A DNA stretch of 64,000 nt from Oscillatoria salina IIICB1 (GCF_020144665.1 NZ_JAAHBQ010000005.1:1-64000), one strand, 5' to 3'. Counted from the stretch's first letter, positions 10,151 to 19,126 are shown. Numbers and translations are program-made. Notes: a model not told the origin generated them from the letters alone.

Positions 10151-10729
10151 TCAAGCCTGATAATGCCAGTTATTGCTTTTCAAGTAATCCTCTATTTCTT
10201 GCTGCCATTGAGCTAACTCCACGGCAAATTCTGGGTAAGCCAAACCACCCCGCCAAAGAATCAAAGCATCTTCATTGGTACTTTGGTAGTAACCTCGTCT
10301 TCGTCCTGCTTCTCGAAAGCCAAACTTTTTGTATAAAGACAAAGCCACAGTATTACTAGCTTTCACTTCCAAAGTCGCACGTTCGAGACCTCGTTTAACC
10401 GCATCTGCTAGCAAGGCACGCAGCAGCATTTTCCCGAAACCTTGACCTTGATAATCTGGATGAACTGCCAAGATTGTCAGATGTGCTTCCTCCAGAATTT
10501 GCCAGTAACAACCAATGCCGACAATTTGTTCGCCTTGGTCGTGAGTTGCTTGGGCGATCGCGGGTATGGAAATAACCAACAACTCACTATTAGGACTTGC
10601 TAATTCACGCTCATAACCAGCTAATGTCCACAATCCACCTAAACATAATTTGTCCAGTTCGACAACCGCAGGCAATCTTTCTGGTGTTAAATGTAATAAT
10701 TTTAGTTTTGCTAAAGTCACAGCACTCAA
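10151..10729 (-). CDS. rimI: Ribosomal protein S18-alanine N-acetyltransferase-type GNAT enzyme
   Basis: This 192-residue GNAT protein contains the acetyl-CoA pyrophosphate-binding loop QGQGFGKMLL near residue 97. The RimI-type C-terminal block EVKASNTVALSLYKKFGFREAGRRRGYY follows near 123-150. RimI acetylates the N-terminal alanine of S18, but many cyanobacterial relatives have uncharacterised substrates. A 40-residue tail after the GNAT core is longer than in E. coli RimI. It is divergent from lysA with about 120 bp between the starts. The GNAT call is firm and the S18 specificity is inference from motif similarity. Confidence 0.82.
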   Translation of the reverse strand: MSAVTLAKLKLLHLTPERLPAVVELDKLCLGGLWTLAGYERELASPNSELLVISIPAIAQATHDQGEQIVGIGCYWQILEEAHLTILAVHPDYQGQGFGKMLLRALLADAVKRGLERATLEVKASNTVALSLYKKFGFREAGRRRGYYQSTNEDALILWRGGLAYPEFAVELAQWQQEIEDYLKSNNWHYQA

Positions 10730-10853
10730 TTGTACACTGAAACATGGGCGTGTTTGCGCTTTGTTTGTCCTTGGTCATCGGTCCTTAACCAGCTTAACCT
10801 ACCGACTAACGACAAATGACTGAAGACAAATGACTAAAATTAAGAATTTGACC

Positions 10854-12266
10854 ATGTTATCGACGGAAAAGAAAGTACCAAATTCAGCGATCGAGTATCT
10901 ACCGCCGACAGGTGAAACTTCACCTAACCAGCAACTGCTACCTTTAACAGCCAAAGTCAATGAGAACGACTGTCTTGAAATTGGCGGTTGCGACGTAACT
11001 AGATTAGTGCAACAGTTTGGTTCTCCTCTTTACATTTTGGATGAGGAGACTTTGCGGGCGGCTTGCAGGCAATATCGAGATAATCTCACCAAGTATTACC
11101 CAGGGGAAACGTTAGCCATTTATGCTTCTAAAGCCTGGAACTGTCTGGCTGTCAATGCGATCGTCCAAAGTGAAGGCTTAGGTTTGGATGTAGTCTCTGG
11201 TGGCGAACTATATACGGCACTTCAAGCCAACGTCAACCCCGAAAAAATTTATTTTCACGGCAATAATAAGTCTGTTGATGAGTTAGAACTAGCGATTGAC
11301 TGTGGATGCACGATTGTAGTCGATAATTGGCTAGAATTAACGCTACTGCGGGATTTAATTAGCGATCGCGCCAATGAACCAGTGCAAGTAATGCTCAGGT
11401 TAACGCCGGGGATCGAATGTCATACCCATGAGTATATTCGCACGGGTCACTTAGACAGTAAATTTGGCTTCGATCCCAATCAAATCGATCGAGTTTTTGC
11501 TTTTGTTAAGGCTCAGCCCAATCTCAACTGTATTGGGCTTCACGCTCATATTGGCTCGCAAATTTTTGAGCGTCAACCCCATCAAGACTTAGCTGCGGTA
11601 TTAGTTAAGTGGCTCAAACAAGCTAATGAAATGGGTTTGTCAGTCAAAGAATTAAACGTCGGTGGTGGTTTAGGAATTCGTTACACCGAAACTGACGATC
11701 CCCCCAGTATTGAAGAATGGGTAAAAGCAGTTTCTCAAGCCACAGTCACAGCTTGTAAAAGCGAAAATGTACCCTTACCCAAACTAATTTGCGAACCAGG
11801 GCGATCGCTAATTGGGACAGCTTGCATCACTGCTTACACGATCGGTAGCCGCAAACAAGTTCCCGAAATTCGGACTTATATTGCTGTAGATGGGGGAATG
11901 TCCGACAATCCCCGTCCCATTACCTATCAATCAGTTTATCGAGCCGCGATCGCCAACCGTATGTTAGCTCCGGCACAAGAAACGGTAACAATTGCGGGAA
12001 AGCACTGTGAATCTGGCGATATCGTCCTTAAAGATGCTCAATTACCCGTTACCAAACCAGGAGATATTCTCGTAGTCATGGGGACAGGAGCATATAACTA
12101 TAGCATGGCATCTAACTACAATCGCTTGCCCCGCCCGGCAGCAGTTGTCGTCTGTAATGGAGAAGCTAACCTGATTTTACGGCGCGAAACCTACGCCGAC
12201 CTCATCAAACAAGACCGCTTGCCAGAAAGATTACTTCAACAAAATCAAAGTGACTTAGACCGTTAA
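10854..12266 (+). CDS. lysA: Diaminopimelate decarboxylase
   Basis: LysA decarboxylates meso-diaminopimelate to L-lysine using PLP. The PLP lysine lies in YASKAWN near residue 92. The phosphate-binding glycine loop NVGGGLGI is near 271, the catalytic Cys region is NGEANL-like, and the substrate block CEPGRSL is near 317. Length (470) fits the family. I use ATG 10854, because the preferred cyanobacterial N-terminus begins MLSTEKK. An upstream in-frame ATG at 10830 lies inside a tandem GACAAATGACT repeat and is less likely. A broken gene and then cdaA follow. No other lysine pathway gene is in the window. Confidence 0.96.
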   Translation: MLSTEKKVPNSAIEYLPPTGETSPNQQLLPLTAKVNENDCLEIGGCDVTRLVQQFGSPLYILDEETLRAACRQYRDNLTKYYPGETLAIYASKAWNCLAVNAIVQSEGLGLDVVSGGELYTALQANVNPEKIYFHGNNKSVDELELAIDCGCTIVVDNWLELTLLRDLISDRANEPVQVMLRLTPGIECHTHEYIRTGHLDSKFGFDPNQIDRVFAFVKAQPNLNCIGLHAHIGSQIFERQPHQDLAAVLVKWLKQANEMGLSVKELNVGGGLGIRYTETDDPPSIEEWVKAVSQATVTACKSENVPLPKLICEPGRSLIGTACITAYTIGSRKQVPEIRTYIAVDGGMSDNPRPITYQSVYRAAIANRMLAPAQETVTIAGKHCESGDIVLKDAQLPVTKPGDILVVMGTGAYNYSMASNYNRLPRPAAVVVCNGEANLILRRETYADLIKQDRLPERLLQQNQSDLDR

Positions 12267-12278
12267 AATCTAGCCAGA

Positions 12279-12310
12279 GGGCAGTTTTTTTGACCTCAAA
12301 AAACTTGCCC
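12279..12310 (+). terminator. T-rich stem-loop after lysA
   Basis: GGGCAGTTTTTTTG and CAAAAAACTTGCCC form a near-perfect 14-bp stem with a 4-nt loop, starting 13 bp after the lysA stop. There is no U-tract after the stem, so it may act as an mRNA 3'-end stabiliser rather than a strict terminator. Confidence 0.45.
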
Positions 12311-12318
12311 CCGCCTTC

Positions 12319-12608
12319 ATGGGAACCAAAACCAGAAGTTCGTTAATCGCAGACAGTGTTTTTCGGAGAGATTTTCCCAATCAATCTTGAAGCCAGATCG
12401 AGCTTTCCGCACTTGGGCTATTCACAAATTATTGAAAAACGCTATACAGTTACACTGAACAATGCTTGGAGGAAAATCGATTTGAGGATTTGCCAAGCCA
12501 GGAACGGCGGATCGTTCAAAACTTCGTCCGGTAGTTCATCTGTTGTGCCAAGCCAATTTATCGATTCAGGAAAATTACCAAGCAGCAAATATTAGCACAT
12601 TAAGCTAA
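12319..12608 (+). pseudogene. Multiply frameshifted remnant of a small protein gene
   Basis: No single frame is open, but successive frames join into one plausible protein of about 95 residues. ATG 12319 starts MGTKTRSSLIADSVFRRDF and stops at a TGA after NQS. The next frame gives LKPDRAFRTWAIHKLLKNAI to a TGA, and the next gives EQCLEENRFEDLPSQERRIV to a TAG. The last gives LCQANLSIQENYQAANISTL and ends at TAA 12608. The pieces abut almost exactly and each looks like real, charged, helical protein. This indicates at least three small indels. I do not recognise the family. It lies between lysA and cdaA on the plus strand. Confidence 0.6.
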
Positions 12609-12628
12609 AACATGGAGAACTAATTTTC

Positions 12629-13546
12629 ATGCCTCCGTCGGGTTCCACCCCAAACCTAGGCTGGATTCAGTCTTGGCTACTATACGCCCTTGATATTGGA
12701 TTGGTTCTAGCCCTTACCTATTTAGTGCTTCTCATTATTGGGGAGCGCCGGACGCTTTGGATGGTTCGAGGGCTAATTATTTTGATGTTAGCGGCGGTGG
12801 TAAGTAACCGAATCGGATTGATCCTGTTAAGCTTTGTATTGGAAAAGCTGGTAGTTGGTTCGGCGGTGGCAATGGCGGTAATTTTCCAGTCGGATTTTCG
12901 CCGCTTCCTCGAACAACTCGGACGTGGTGAAATTAAGCAGTTGTTTCAGCCGTCGCTCCGCTCGATCCCCAGACCTGATAGTGTAATTGATGAAATTGTC
13001 GATGCGGTGAAAGAATTGTCCCAAAATCGTACTGGTGCGCTGATTGTAATTGAAACTAGTGGTCCTTTAGACGAACGAGATGTTTCTGTACCAGGGGTTA
13101 TACTTGATGCGGAAATTTCTAAAGAACTGCTACAAACAATTTTTCAAACTTCTACACTTTTACATGATGGTGCTGTAGTGGTGCGTGGTTCTCGAATTTT
13201 TGCTGCTGGAGTGATTTTGCCTCTTTCGGAGCGCACTGCATCCAGACAGTTAGGAACTCGCCACCGCGCTGCAATGGGAATTACGGAACGAGTGGAAAAT
13301 TGTTTGTGTATCGTTGTATCAGAAGAAACGGGTTCAATTTCTCTTGCGGAGAAAAGAAACCTGAATCGACCTTTAACGAGCTCTAAACTAAAAGAGCTAT
13401 TAGAGGAAAGATTCTCTCCTTCTGTTGAGCGTGAGGCTGTAGCACCTGGTTTGAGTCGTTTGAGTCGTCAAATTGGCTCTCAGGGACAGATACTGCTCAA
13501 ACGTTTCTTTCGTCTTCCGTCATCGACCTCTGAAGAAAAGAAATGA
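12629..13546 (+). CDS. cdaA: Diadenylate cyclase (c-di-AMP synthase), CdaA type
   Basis: The enzyme condenses two ATP into cyclic di-AMP, a second messenger linked to osmotic and potassium homeostasis and, in cyanobacteria, night survival. Three hydrophobic segments occupy residues 12-90. The DAC domain follows, with active-site motifs LLHDGA near residue 178 and GTRHRAA near 211. The N-terminal membrane segments and total length of 305 match CdaA rather than DisA. A roughly 45-residue charged tail ends the protein. The stop overlaps the uppS start (ATGA, 4 bp), so the two are translationally coupled. No CdaR regulator gene is adjacent, consistent with cyanobacteria. Confidence 0.95.
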   Translation: MPPSGSTPNLGWIQSWLLYALDIGLVLALTYLVLLIIGERRTLWMVRGLIILMLAAVVSNRIGLILLSFVLEKLVVGSAVAMAVIFQSDFRRFLEQLGRGEIKQLFQPSLRSIPRPDSVIDEIVDAVKELSQNRTGALIVIETSGPLDERDVSVPGVILDAEISKELLQTIFQTSTLLHDGAVVVRGSRIFAAGVILPLSERTASRQLGTRHRAAMGITERVENCLCIVVSEETGSISLAEKRNLNRPLTSSKLKELLEERFSPSVEREAVAPGLSRLSRQIGSQGQILLKRFFRLPSSTSEEKK

Positions 13547-14292
13547 CTGCCAAGCAAAGTTTATTATCAAAGTTACCGCCAGATCTCGACCGTCACCGCT
13601 TGCCTAAGCACGTAGCGGTGATTATGGATGGAAATGGTCGCTGGGCTAATCGCCAGGGACTAGCTAGAATTATGGGTCATGGGCAAGGAGCGGATTCGCT
13701 GAAGGATTTGCTGCGCTGTTGCCAAGATTGGGGCATTCCGGCTCTGACAGCTTATGCTTTTTCTACAGAAAATTGGCAACGCCCTCTGGAGGAAGTTGAG
13801 TTTTTGATGACTTTGATTGAAAGAGTTTTGCGGCGAGAGTTAGCCCAAATGCAGGAAGAAAATGTGAAAATTCGCTTTGTTGGCGATCTAAGTCAATTGC
13901 CACTCTCACTGCAAGAGGAAATTGAACGCTCGATGCGCGAAACTCAAGATAATCGGGGCGTTCAATTTACTGTGGCGACTAATTATGGTGGGCGACAGGA
14001 AATTTTACAAGCTTGTCGGGCGATCGCTGCTCAGGTTAAGCAAGGTAAAATTGATGTTGATGGCATCGATGAGCAGTTGTTTGAAAAGCAGCTTTATACT
14101 GCGGGAATTCCTCATCCGGATCTTTTAATTCGTACTAGTGGTGAAATGCGTATTTCTAATTTCTTGCTTTGGCAAATGGCTTATGCGGAAATTTACGTGA
14201 CTAATACTACTTGGCCTGATTTTACCAGAGAGGATTTTCATCAAGCTTTAATTGCTTATCAACAGCGCGATCGCCGTTTCGGTAAAATCTAA
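13543..14292 (+). CDS. uppS: Isoprenyl (undecaprenyl) diphosphate synthase, cis-prenyltransferase
   Basis: UppS extends farnesyl diphosphate with isopentenyl units to the undecaprenyl carrier used for peptidoglycan and polysaccharide export. The family hallmarks are intact: [13 protein letters not shown] near residue 22 with the catalytic Asp, the FSTENWQRP block near 75, and [19 protein letters not shown] near 196. The length of 249 is standard. It overlaps cdaA by 4 bp, an arrangement that places cell-wall lipid carrier synthesis under the same transcript as c-di-AMP synthesis. It ends only 4 bp before the convergent DUF3143 gene. Confidence 0.96.
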   Translation: MTAKQSLLSKLPPDLDRHRLPKHVAVIMDGNGRWANRQGLARIMGHGQGADSLKDLLRCCQDWGIPALTAYAFSTENWQRPLEEVEFLMTLIERVLRRELAQMQEENVKIRFVGDLSQLPLSLQEEIERSMRETQDNRGVQFTVATNYGGRQEILQACRAIAAQVKQGKIDVDGIDEQLFEKQLYTAGIPHPDLLIRTSGEMRISNFLLWQMAYAEIYVTNTTWPDFTREDFHQALIAYQQRDRRFGKI

Positions 14293-14296
14293 TTCT

Positions 14297-14569
14297 TTAA
14301 GGTCCGCTAAATACTGCTGCTTCAATATCTTCTCTACTTAGAGAGTATTTGAAGGAGCGGGTAAGATCTTCATTCCTACTGTCGATGTTAAAATAACGGA
14401 CGGTTAGTTCTTCGATTTCTAAGCAAATTTCTGCTTGCCATTCTGGTTTTTCTATCCACCAACAGTGAACTTGTTTTGGGTCTTGTTCGCATCCTTGTTG
14501 GATTAGCCACTGTTCGATTTCGGGTAAAGGATGATTGTATAAGGGGGTATCGCTATTTGGTAAAGACAT
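14297..14569 (-). CDS. DUF3143 family protein
   Basis: This is a 90-residue protein of the cyanobacterial DUF3143 family, recognised by LYNHPLPEIEQWLIQQGCEQD near the N-terminus and the WWIEKPEWQAEICLEIEELTVRY core. The function is unknown. I start it at ATG 14569, giving MSLPNSD; an upstream in-frame start at 14587 would add six unconserved residues. It follows a J-domain gene on the same strand, with about 90 bp between them. In my recollection that pairing is common in cyanobacteria, which suggests the protein works with a DnaK-type chaperone system. This is inference. Confidence 0.82.
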   Translation of the reverse strand: MSLPNSDTPLYNHPLPEIEQWLIQQGCEQDPKQVHCWWIEKPEWQAEICLEIEELTVRYFNIDSRNEDLTRSFKYSLSREDIEAAVFSGP

Positions 14570-14658
14570 ATTTCTATCTAGTAACAAATTCCGCTCGTTG
14601 ACTATGATTAAAAATTAGCGAATGTACTACAATATTAAACCATTTCGCTAGTGATAAT

Positions 14659-15297
14659 TTAACTATAAATTTGCGAGCAGTCAAAGTTATTGGTGATGGG
14701 TTTGGGGTTGTTAAATTTATCTTTTTTTCTATTGACAAATGGCAGATATTGTGGTGTAAATAAGCTTACTTGATTGTGAATTAAGTTACGGTTAGTAGAG
14801 TGAGGAATTCTCAATGCAGCTTCTCCTCGAGTCAAGCCGATCGCGATTACTAATAATAAGCAAGCGATAAAAGTTAGCCCCAGAATAAATAAAGCAAAAA
14901 TTTCGCCTTCGGATAAAGGGCGATCGCTATTATCGAGATAAGCTGAGTTAGATAGATGGCGATCGCGTGCATCAGGATCTCGATTTAAGTCTTGAGGTGG
15001 TTGAATTACTTGAAAGCGAGAATAACCGATTTTAAGATCGTAAAGCGATCGCCGTTCGGGATTGCTTAAAGTAGCGTAAGCTTCATTTAGTTGTTGGAAT
15101 TTCGCTGTTGCTAAATCCGTGGGTAAGTCGGTAGTATCGGGGTGATAGCGTTTGCTCAATTCGCGATAAGAGCGGCGAATTTCAATTGCGGATGCAGAAG
15201 GATGTAACCCCAAAAGAGCATAGTAACTGTTAGCCAGCTTGGTATGAGCTGGTATCTTCCGACTTGTTGACTGTTCGGTGGCTCTATCTGTCGTCAC
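14659..15297 (-). CDS. Membrane-anchored J-domain protein
   Basis: This 212-residue protein has an N-terminal J-domain at about residues 24-90. It includes YYALLGL, the diagnostic HPD (KRYHPDTTD near residue 50) and the helix NEAYATLSNPERRSLYDL. It should therefore stimulate a DnaK/Hsp70 ATPase. After a polar linker, a single hydrophobic segment near residues 133-155 anchors it to a membrane, leaving about 55 residues on the far side. There is no Gly/Phe or zinc-finger region, so it is a class III J-protein. The DUF3143 gene lies downstream on the same strand and may be co-expressed. Confidence 0.87.
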   Translation of the reverse strand: MTTDRATEQSTSRKIPAHTKLANSYYALLGLHPSASAIEIRRSYRELSKRYHPDTTDLPTDLATAKFQQLNEAYATLSNPERRSLYDLKIGYSRFQVIQPPQDLNRDPDARDRHLSNSAYLDNSDRPLSEGEIFALFILGLTFIACLLLVIAIGLTRGEAALRIPHSTNRNLIHNQVSLFTPQYLPFVNRKKDKFNNPKPITNNFDCSQIYS

Positions 15298-15379
15298 GCT
15301 CTGTATTCTACTATGTATTTGCTTATTTTACCTTTTTTTTCCTCAATTTTGATATTTAAATTAGTAAATAATTTTACAC

Positions 15380-16762
15380 TCATTTGCTTAACTTGAAGCG
15401 AAAATCTGCTTCAGGGCGATAATAATTAGTTACGCCCCAAAGGGCTGATAATAGTATCCAGCTTAAAGTATTTACTCGCAGATCGAAGATACTGACATCG
15501 AGTAAATTAAACAAAATACAGCTACTAAAAGCTACTAAATAAGAGAAAATAATTAACTTGTCGGAAAATTCTTCTTTCTCCAATGTTTTTAAGGAGGTTT
15601 GCGGGATATCCGAGAAACCGGATCTCGCCTTTAGATCTTTTTCCGTTACTACAGACCAATTTTGCCAGAAAATTATTGCTTGAGCCAGGATCCAAGCAAC
15701 GATCGCCGATAAAAAAAATGTTGTGGGAATACCCGTTTCTGCGGCTAACATCAACCACAAATTGTGAGGATGACCGAGCCAAACATCCATTTCTTGTTCG
15801 TAAAGTAAGGTAAAATTACGCAAGCCCCAACCCAGCCAAGGACGAGATTTGCTCATTTTGATCGTAAATTGCCATTGAGTAGCACGTAAAGTCTCGATTG
15901 GGCGATCGCTAAACATTCGATCGGAAAGCCGCAGCCAAAAGTAAGCAGGAACAACTTTACGCAGCGCTCCCTGTCCCCATTTTGGTCCAAAAGATGCCCA
16001 AGCGATCGCTCCTGCTGCCGTTGCTACCCCTAACACTAACAAATACCAACCGAGATCGAGCGCAAAAGCTACCCCAATCAAGATTGTGATTCCCCAAGCA
16101 CTACGGGAGCTGGTTAATAATAGCGCGATCGCGTCGGCAAGCAAAGTTATACTTAAAAATAACCACAACCAGCCTGTTTTTTTCTGCGGATCGTGTCGCC
16201 AACTTTGCCAAACATCGAGCCACAAACCAATTCCCAAACTAAGGATAATTAACTCATAAACTGCCAAAATATTTGCATACATAAACACCGAAGCCATTCT
16301 TCCCGAAGGATTTCCTTCTGGTGCTAAAATCCAACCCAAAATGGGTAATAATAATTCTCCACCACTCCAACCTAAATATAACTGTCCTAAACCAAGAATT
16401 GCGACAATTAACGAAGGAGAAACTAACAGCCAAGCAATTCTTCGCAACTGATTCGTCGTGCAAATCATCTTACTCATGGCGGCAAAAATCACCATAAACG
16501 GTAAGAAATTTGCCAAGCCTAAAAAAGCTTCACTAGGTCGAGCGGCAAAACTACAACTAATAATTAACCAAAGACTTAAAACAGCTAACGCCCAATTAAT
16601 TCGGCTATGAATAATTTCGCGATAATTTTGCTGAAAAATTGCTCCAGTAACGACAAGAATTCCGATTCCGCCCCAAGTAGGTAACAAAGGAAAAATCAAC
16701 AAAGAAATTTGAGTAAATTTCCACACCCATTGTCGATTTTTTGATGGAAAATTGTTAGTCAT
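15380..16762 (-). CDS. O-antigen ligase-like / IctB-like polytopic membrane protein
   Basis: This 460-residue protein has about 11 hydrophobic segments. The Wzy_C/O-antigen ligase signature region contains the family histidine in LGHPHNLWLMLAAETGI near residue 330, preceded by SRSAWGITI and PWLGWGLRNF. Cyanobacterial members are often labelled IctB, first reported as a bicarbonate transporter. The fold instead suggests transfer or polymerisation of lipid-linked glycans, and I regard that as more likely. No other polysaccharide gene is adjacent. The region between this gene and the YaaW-family gene contains a duplicated palindromic repeat. Confidence 0.8.
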   Translation of the reverse strand: MTNNFPSKNRQWVWKFTQISLLIFPLLPTWGGIGILVVTGAIFQQNYREIIHSRINWALAVLSLWLIISCSFAARPSEAFLGLANFLPFMVIFAAMSKMICTTNQLRRIAWLLVSPSLIVAILGLGQLYLGWSGGELLLPILGWILAPEGNPSGRMASVFMYANILAVYELIILSLGIGLWLDVWQSWRHDPQKKTGWLWLFLSITLLADAIALLLTSSRSAWGITILIGVAFALDLGWYLLVLGVATAAGAIAWASFGPKWGQGALRKVVPAYFWLRLSDRMFSDRPIETLRATQWQFTIKMSKSRPWLGWGLRNFTLLYEQEMDVWLGHPHNLWLMLAAETGIPTTFFLSAIVAWILAQAIIFWQNWSVVTEKDLKARSGFSDIPQTSLKTLEKEEFSDKLIIFSYLVAFSSCILFNLLDVSIFDLRVNTLSWILLSALWGVTNYYRPEADFRFKLSK

Positions 16763-16772
16763 TTGCGAGCAA

Positions 16773-16827
16773 GAAAGGGCTTAAGCCTTAACTACAAACT
16801 TGAAAGGGCTAAAGCCCTGACTGCCAA
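16773..16827. repeat. Two tandem copies of an AAGGGCT..AGCCCT palindrome
   Basis: Two imperfect 26-bp copies, starting at 16773 and 16802, each hold the palindromic core AAGGGCT(A)AAGCCCT followed by GACTAC-like sequence. The first copy has drifted to AAGGGCTTAAGCCTT. They sit between two minus-strand genes and look like a dispersed intergenic repeat rather than coding sequence. Confidence 0.65.
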
Positions 16828-16831
16828 ATTA

Positions 16832-17716
16832 TTAAGCTAATTCCCAACATTCTGCACGAGTAAGACGAATTTGGGCTAGGGCAAAAATAGTGGGAATAAT
16901 GCGACCATAATTAGTAGCGATCGCGCGCCATCCAAGATCGGCAAATAAACTTGCCCATAAAACAGGTCCGAGAAAGGCAAAAATACTTTTAACTGCGGTT
17001 TGCCGCGCCGTTGCTACTGCCATTCCTCGTTTTGCTGTTTGTAAAGCCATATAATTTTGAAATTCCGCCATTGCGGCGGCACTACCGCGCACGATCGCGC
17101 CTTTAGCAACTTGATAGCGGGCGAAGTGAAAAGCAAACTGACGCGCTAACTGTTTCATCAGGATATTTTTGAGAATGGAACTAATAGCTAGCGCGCTACC
17201 ACCCTTAAGTAATAAATTAATCGGATCGTGTTGTAATTGTACGGGCAAAGGTTCCGCTAAATTTGATTCAGCCAGCGATCGCTGTACTCTTACGGTTAAA
17301 GATTTCTTCTCCGAAGTTGGTAAGCGTTTCCATGCTTTCCCAATCAAATGGAGAAACACCTCGGCTTCAATGTCGGTGGTAGACATCTTTTTCGAGTAAG
17401 GAATTTTCAAGTAATGACAAACTTTAATTAGTGCTTCTCTGTAGGTAACTCCACCAGTTTGTCCCCGTAAAACTGTCATTCCATCTGCTGCGAGATAACG
17501 AAACCTAGCTTCGATCGCATCTAACCAAGTATCTTTATCTTCACTCTGAATTTCCATTGGATCTGGTGTCTGTAAATAGTCTAACGGATTAAACCTGCGG
17601 CAAAACAGAATTTGCGTTAATTGCTGCAACTCTTCTTCTGTCGCTAATTCCAGCGCCACCCTCAACTCGTCCAAAATTCTTCCCTCCAAAACCCCTATCT
17701 CGCTATTTGCACTCAA
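16832..17716 (-). CDS. YaaW family (UPF0174) protein
   Basis: This 294-residue protein aligns in layout with E. coli YaaW. An N-terminal helical part contains DELRVALELATEEELQQL. A middle block reads YREALIKVCHYLKIPYSKKMSTTDIEAEVFLHLIGKAW, where MST(T/F)(D/E)IE is the family motif. A C-terminal hydrophobic, Ala-rich half (about 175-290) could be membrane-associated. The function is unknown. The N-terminal residues are more acidic and longer than in YaaW. It is preceded by a decayed gene region and followed by the O-antigen ligase-like gene on the same strand. Confidence 0.75.
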   Translation of the reverse strand: MSANSEIGVLEGRILDELRVALELATEEELQQLTQILFCRRFNPLDYLQTPDPMEIQSEDKDTWLDAIEARFRYLAADGMTVLRGQTGGVTYREALIKVCHYLKIPYSKKMSTTDIEAEVFLHLIGKAWKRLPTSEKKSLTVRVQRSLAESNLAEPLPVQLQHDPINLLLKGGSALAISSILKNILMKQLARQFAFHFARYQVAKGAIVRGSAAAMAEFQNYMALQTAKRGMAVATARQTAVKSIFAFLGPVLWASLFADLGWRAIATNYGRIIPTIFALAQIRLTRAECWELA

Positions 17717-17868
17717 CTATTTTACTATTTACGATCGAGTCACGACAGTTACCTTAGCTTTGTTCTACCTAAATTAACTTTAGTTCCTATTCTGGAAATT
17801 AACAGCAATTAGCCATTAATCGGTGTTATCTGCGATTCTGATTTATTTTTAGCGGAGATTAGTTAGTT

Positions 17869-18047
17869 TTGTTCGATCTTGGTATTGTTGGTGCTGGCTA
17901 GTTGTTTTGGCAATATCTCGCGCTGTGGGAGGAAGATTGGCTACGCGCGGACTACCTTATCTAGAAATTCCCGGAAATTTTACTACTCAGTTGGGCGATC
18001 GCTCTTGGGAGCGAAAATCTTTACGAATTATTACAAAAGCCCACTAG
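17869..18047 (+). pseudogene. N-terminal remnant of an NAD(P)/FAD-dependent oxidoreductase
   Basis: A TTG start at 17869 gives MFDLGIVGAG, the first strand and glycine loop of a Rossmann FAD-binding domain, and then hits TAG. In another frame from 17901 the sequence continues VLAISRAVGGRLATRGLPYL followed by EIPGNFTTQLGDRS, ending at TAG 18047. GGRLATR is the second conserved block of renalase-like amine oxidases, normally about 25 residues further along. The remnant therefore shows an internal deletion plus a frameshift, and the rest of the gene (some 250 residues) is gone. It sits in an otherwise empty 590-bp gap. Confidence 0.65.
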
Positions 18048-18170
18048 CGAAGTGTTAGGTGCGAGGGAGTGCAAGATTGCTTGATTCGTAATTGAGGATT
18101 AGTAGCCTCAAAATGCTTGGGGAGAGGTTGTTTCGGAATCGAACTTTGCTTGGCTAAATAAGTGTCTGTG

Positions 18171-18210
18171 AATTAAGAATACCACGTGCTTCTAGCTGTG
18201 GGAGTGTCAA
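18171..18210 (+). mobile_element. IS200/IS605-like right-end relic
   Basis: The string AAGAATA is followed by an imperfect hairpin (CCACGTGCT, TCT loop, AGCTGTGG) and then GAGTGTCAA. This is the architecture I know for right ends of cyanobacterial IS200/IS605 elements: GAAT, a subterminal hairpin, and a terminal GTGTCAA. No tnpA or tnpB is present. A broken frame just upstream reads NAWGEVVSESNFAWLN, which could be the tail of a TnpB. A second copy of this architecture lies near 52.7 kb. Confidence 0.45.
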
Positions 18211-18307
18211 TTTGATGCTACAGTTTAGGCTTTTGGTTTGCTTATTTTATAATAAATTTGAGCTTTGACTCAAACCTAATGTTCCTAATTTTTTCTAACT
18301 CTTGAAA

Positions 18308-19126
18308 ATGGGTAATTCTTTGATTGTCGATAACAGTAATTTTCAGGCTGAAGTTTGGGAAAAGTCTTATGAAAAGCCAGTAATTGTGGATTTTTATGCG
18401 ACTTGGTGCGGTCCTTGTCAAATACTTGCACCAATTTTGTCAAAGTTGGTGCAAGAGTATGATTTTGTCTTAGCAAAAGTCGATATTGACAAAAATCAGG
18501 AGTTGGCTTCTCGTTTTCAGGTTGAAGGTGTCCCGGATGTGAGAGTTGCTAAGAAAGGCGAGATCTTTCCTGGTTTTGTTGGGGCTTTGTCAGAAAAAGA
18601 TTTACGCGAGTTTTTGGCAAATTTGGGTTTAAAATCTGATTTGGAAATGAGTTTAGCTGCGGCGCAAAATGCTATAACTGGAGGAGATGTCAAGCTGGCG
18701 AAAAAACTCTTCGATGATTTGTTTGTCAAGTATCCAGAGAATAAACTTGTCGCGATTGAAGCGGCTAAGTTTTTAGTGAAATGCAATCAGTTGGAAGCTG
18801 CTAAGAAGATATTAGCAACGGTTGGGGAAGATGAACGTGAATTTTATTCCCAGGCTCAATCTGTGTTAACTTTAGTTGAGTTTAAAGAAGCGATTCTTAA
18901 TCCTGGGGAAAGTGAGTTGGATCGAAAGTACGCTCAAGCTGCTAAGTTAACTTTAGCGGAGGATTATGAACGAGCTTTACAGTTATTTTTGGAGATTGTC
19001 GAAACAAGTCGTAAATATCGCGATGATGGCGCTAGAAAGGCGATGTTGGCTGTGTTTAAATTGTTGGGGGAAAATGATAGTTTGACGCAGAAATATCAGC
19101 AAGAATTGATGATGACTCTGTATTGA
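18308..19126 (+). CDS. Thioredoxin-domain protein with TPR-like C-terminus (YbbN/CnoX type)
   Basis: This 272-residue protein has a thioredoxin fold at residues 1-110 with an intact redox motif ATWCGPCQ (Cys near 33 and 36). The cis-proline block GVPDVRV follows. Residues 115-272 form helical TPR-like repeats, as in E. coli YbbN/CnoX. CnoX proteins protect substrates from overoxidation and hand them to GroEL or DnaK. E. coli YbbN has lost the standard motif, whereas here both cysteines are present, so redox activity is likely. The start is ATG 18308; an in-frame TTG two codons earlier is less likely. The gene stands alone. Confidence 0.85.
   Translation: MGNSLIVDNSNFQAEVWEKSYEKPVIVDFYATWCGPCQILAPILSKLVQEYDFVLAKVDIDKNQELASRFQVEGVPDVRVAKKGEIFPGFVGALSEKDLREFLANLGLKSDLEMSLAAAQNAITGGDVKLAKKLFDDLFVKYPENKLVAIEAAKFLVKCNQLEAAKKILATVGEDEREFYSQAQSVLTLVEFKEAILNPGESELDRKYAQAAKLTLAEDYERALQLFLEIVETSRKYRDDGARKAMLAVFKLLGENDSLTQKYQQELMMTLY

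Noticed and set aside
12356-12595. A single 79-codon frame between lysA and cdaA
   Set aside because: Its translation is not protein-like where it crosses the indels, whereas joining other frames gives consistent helical segments; treated as part of the frameshifted remnant.
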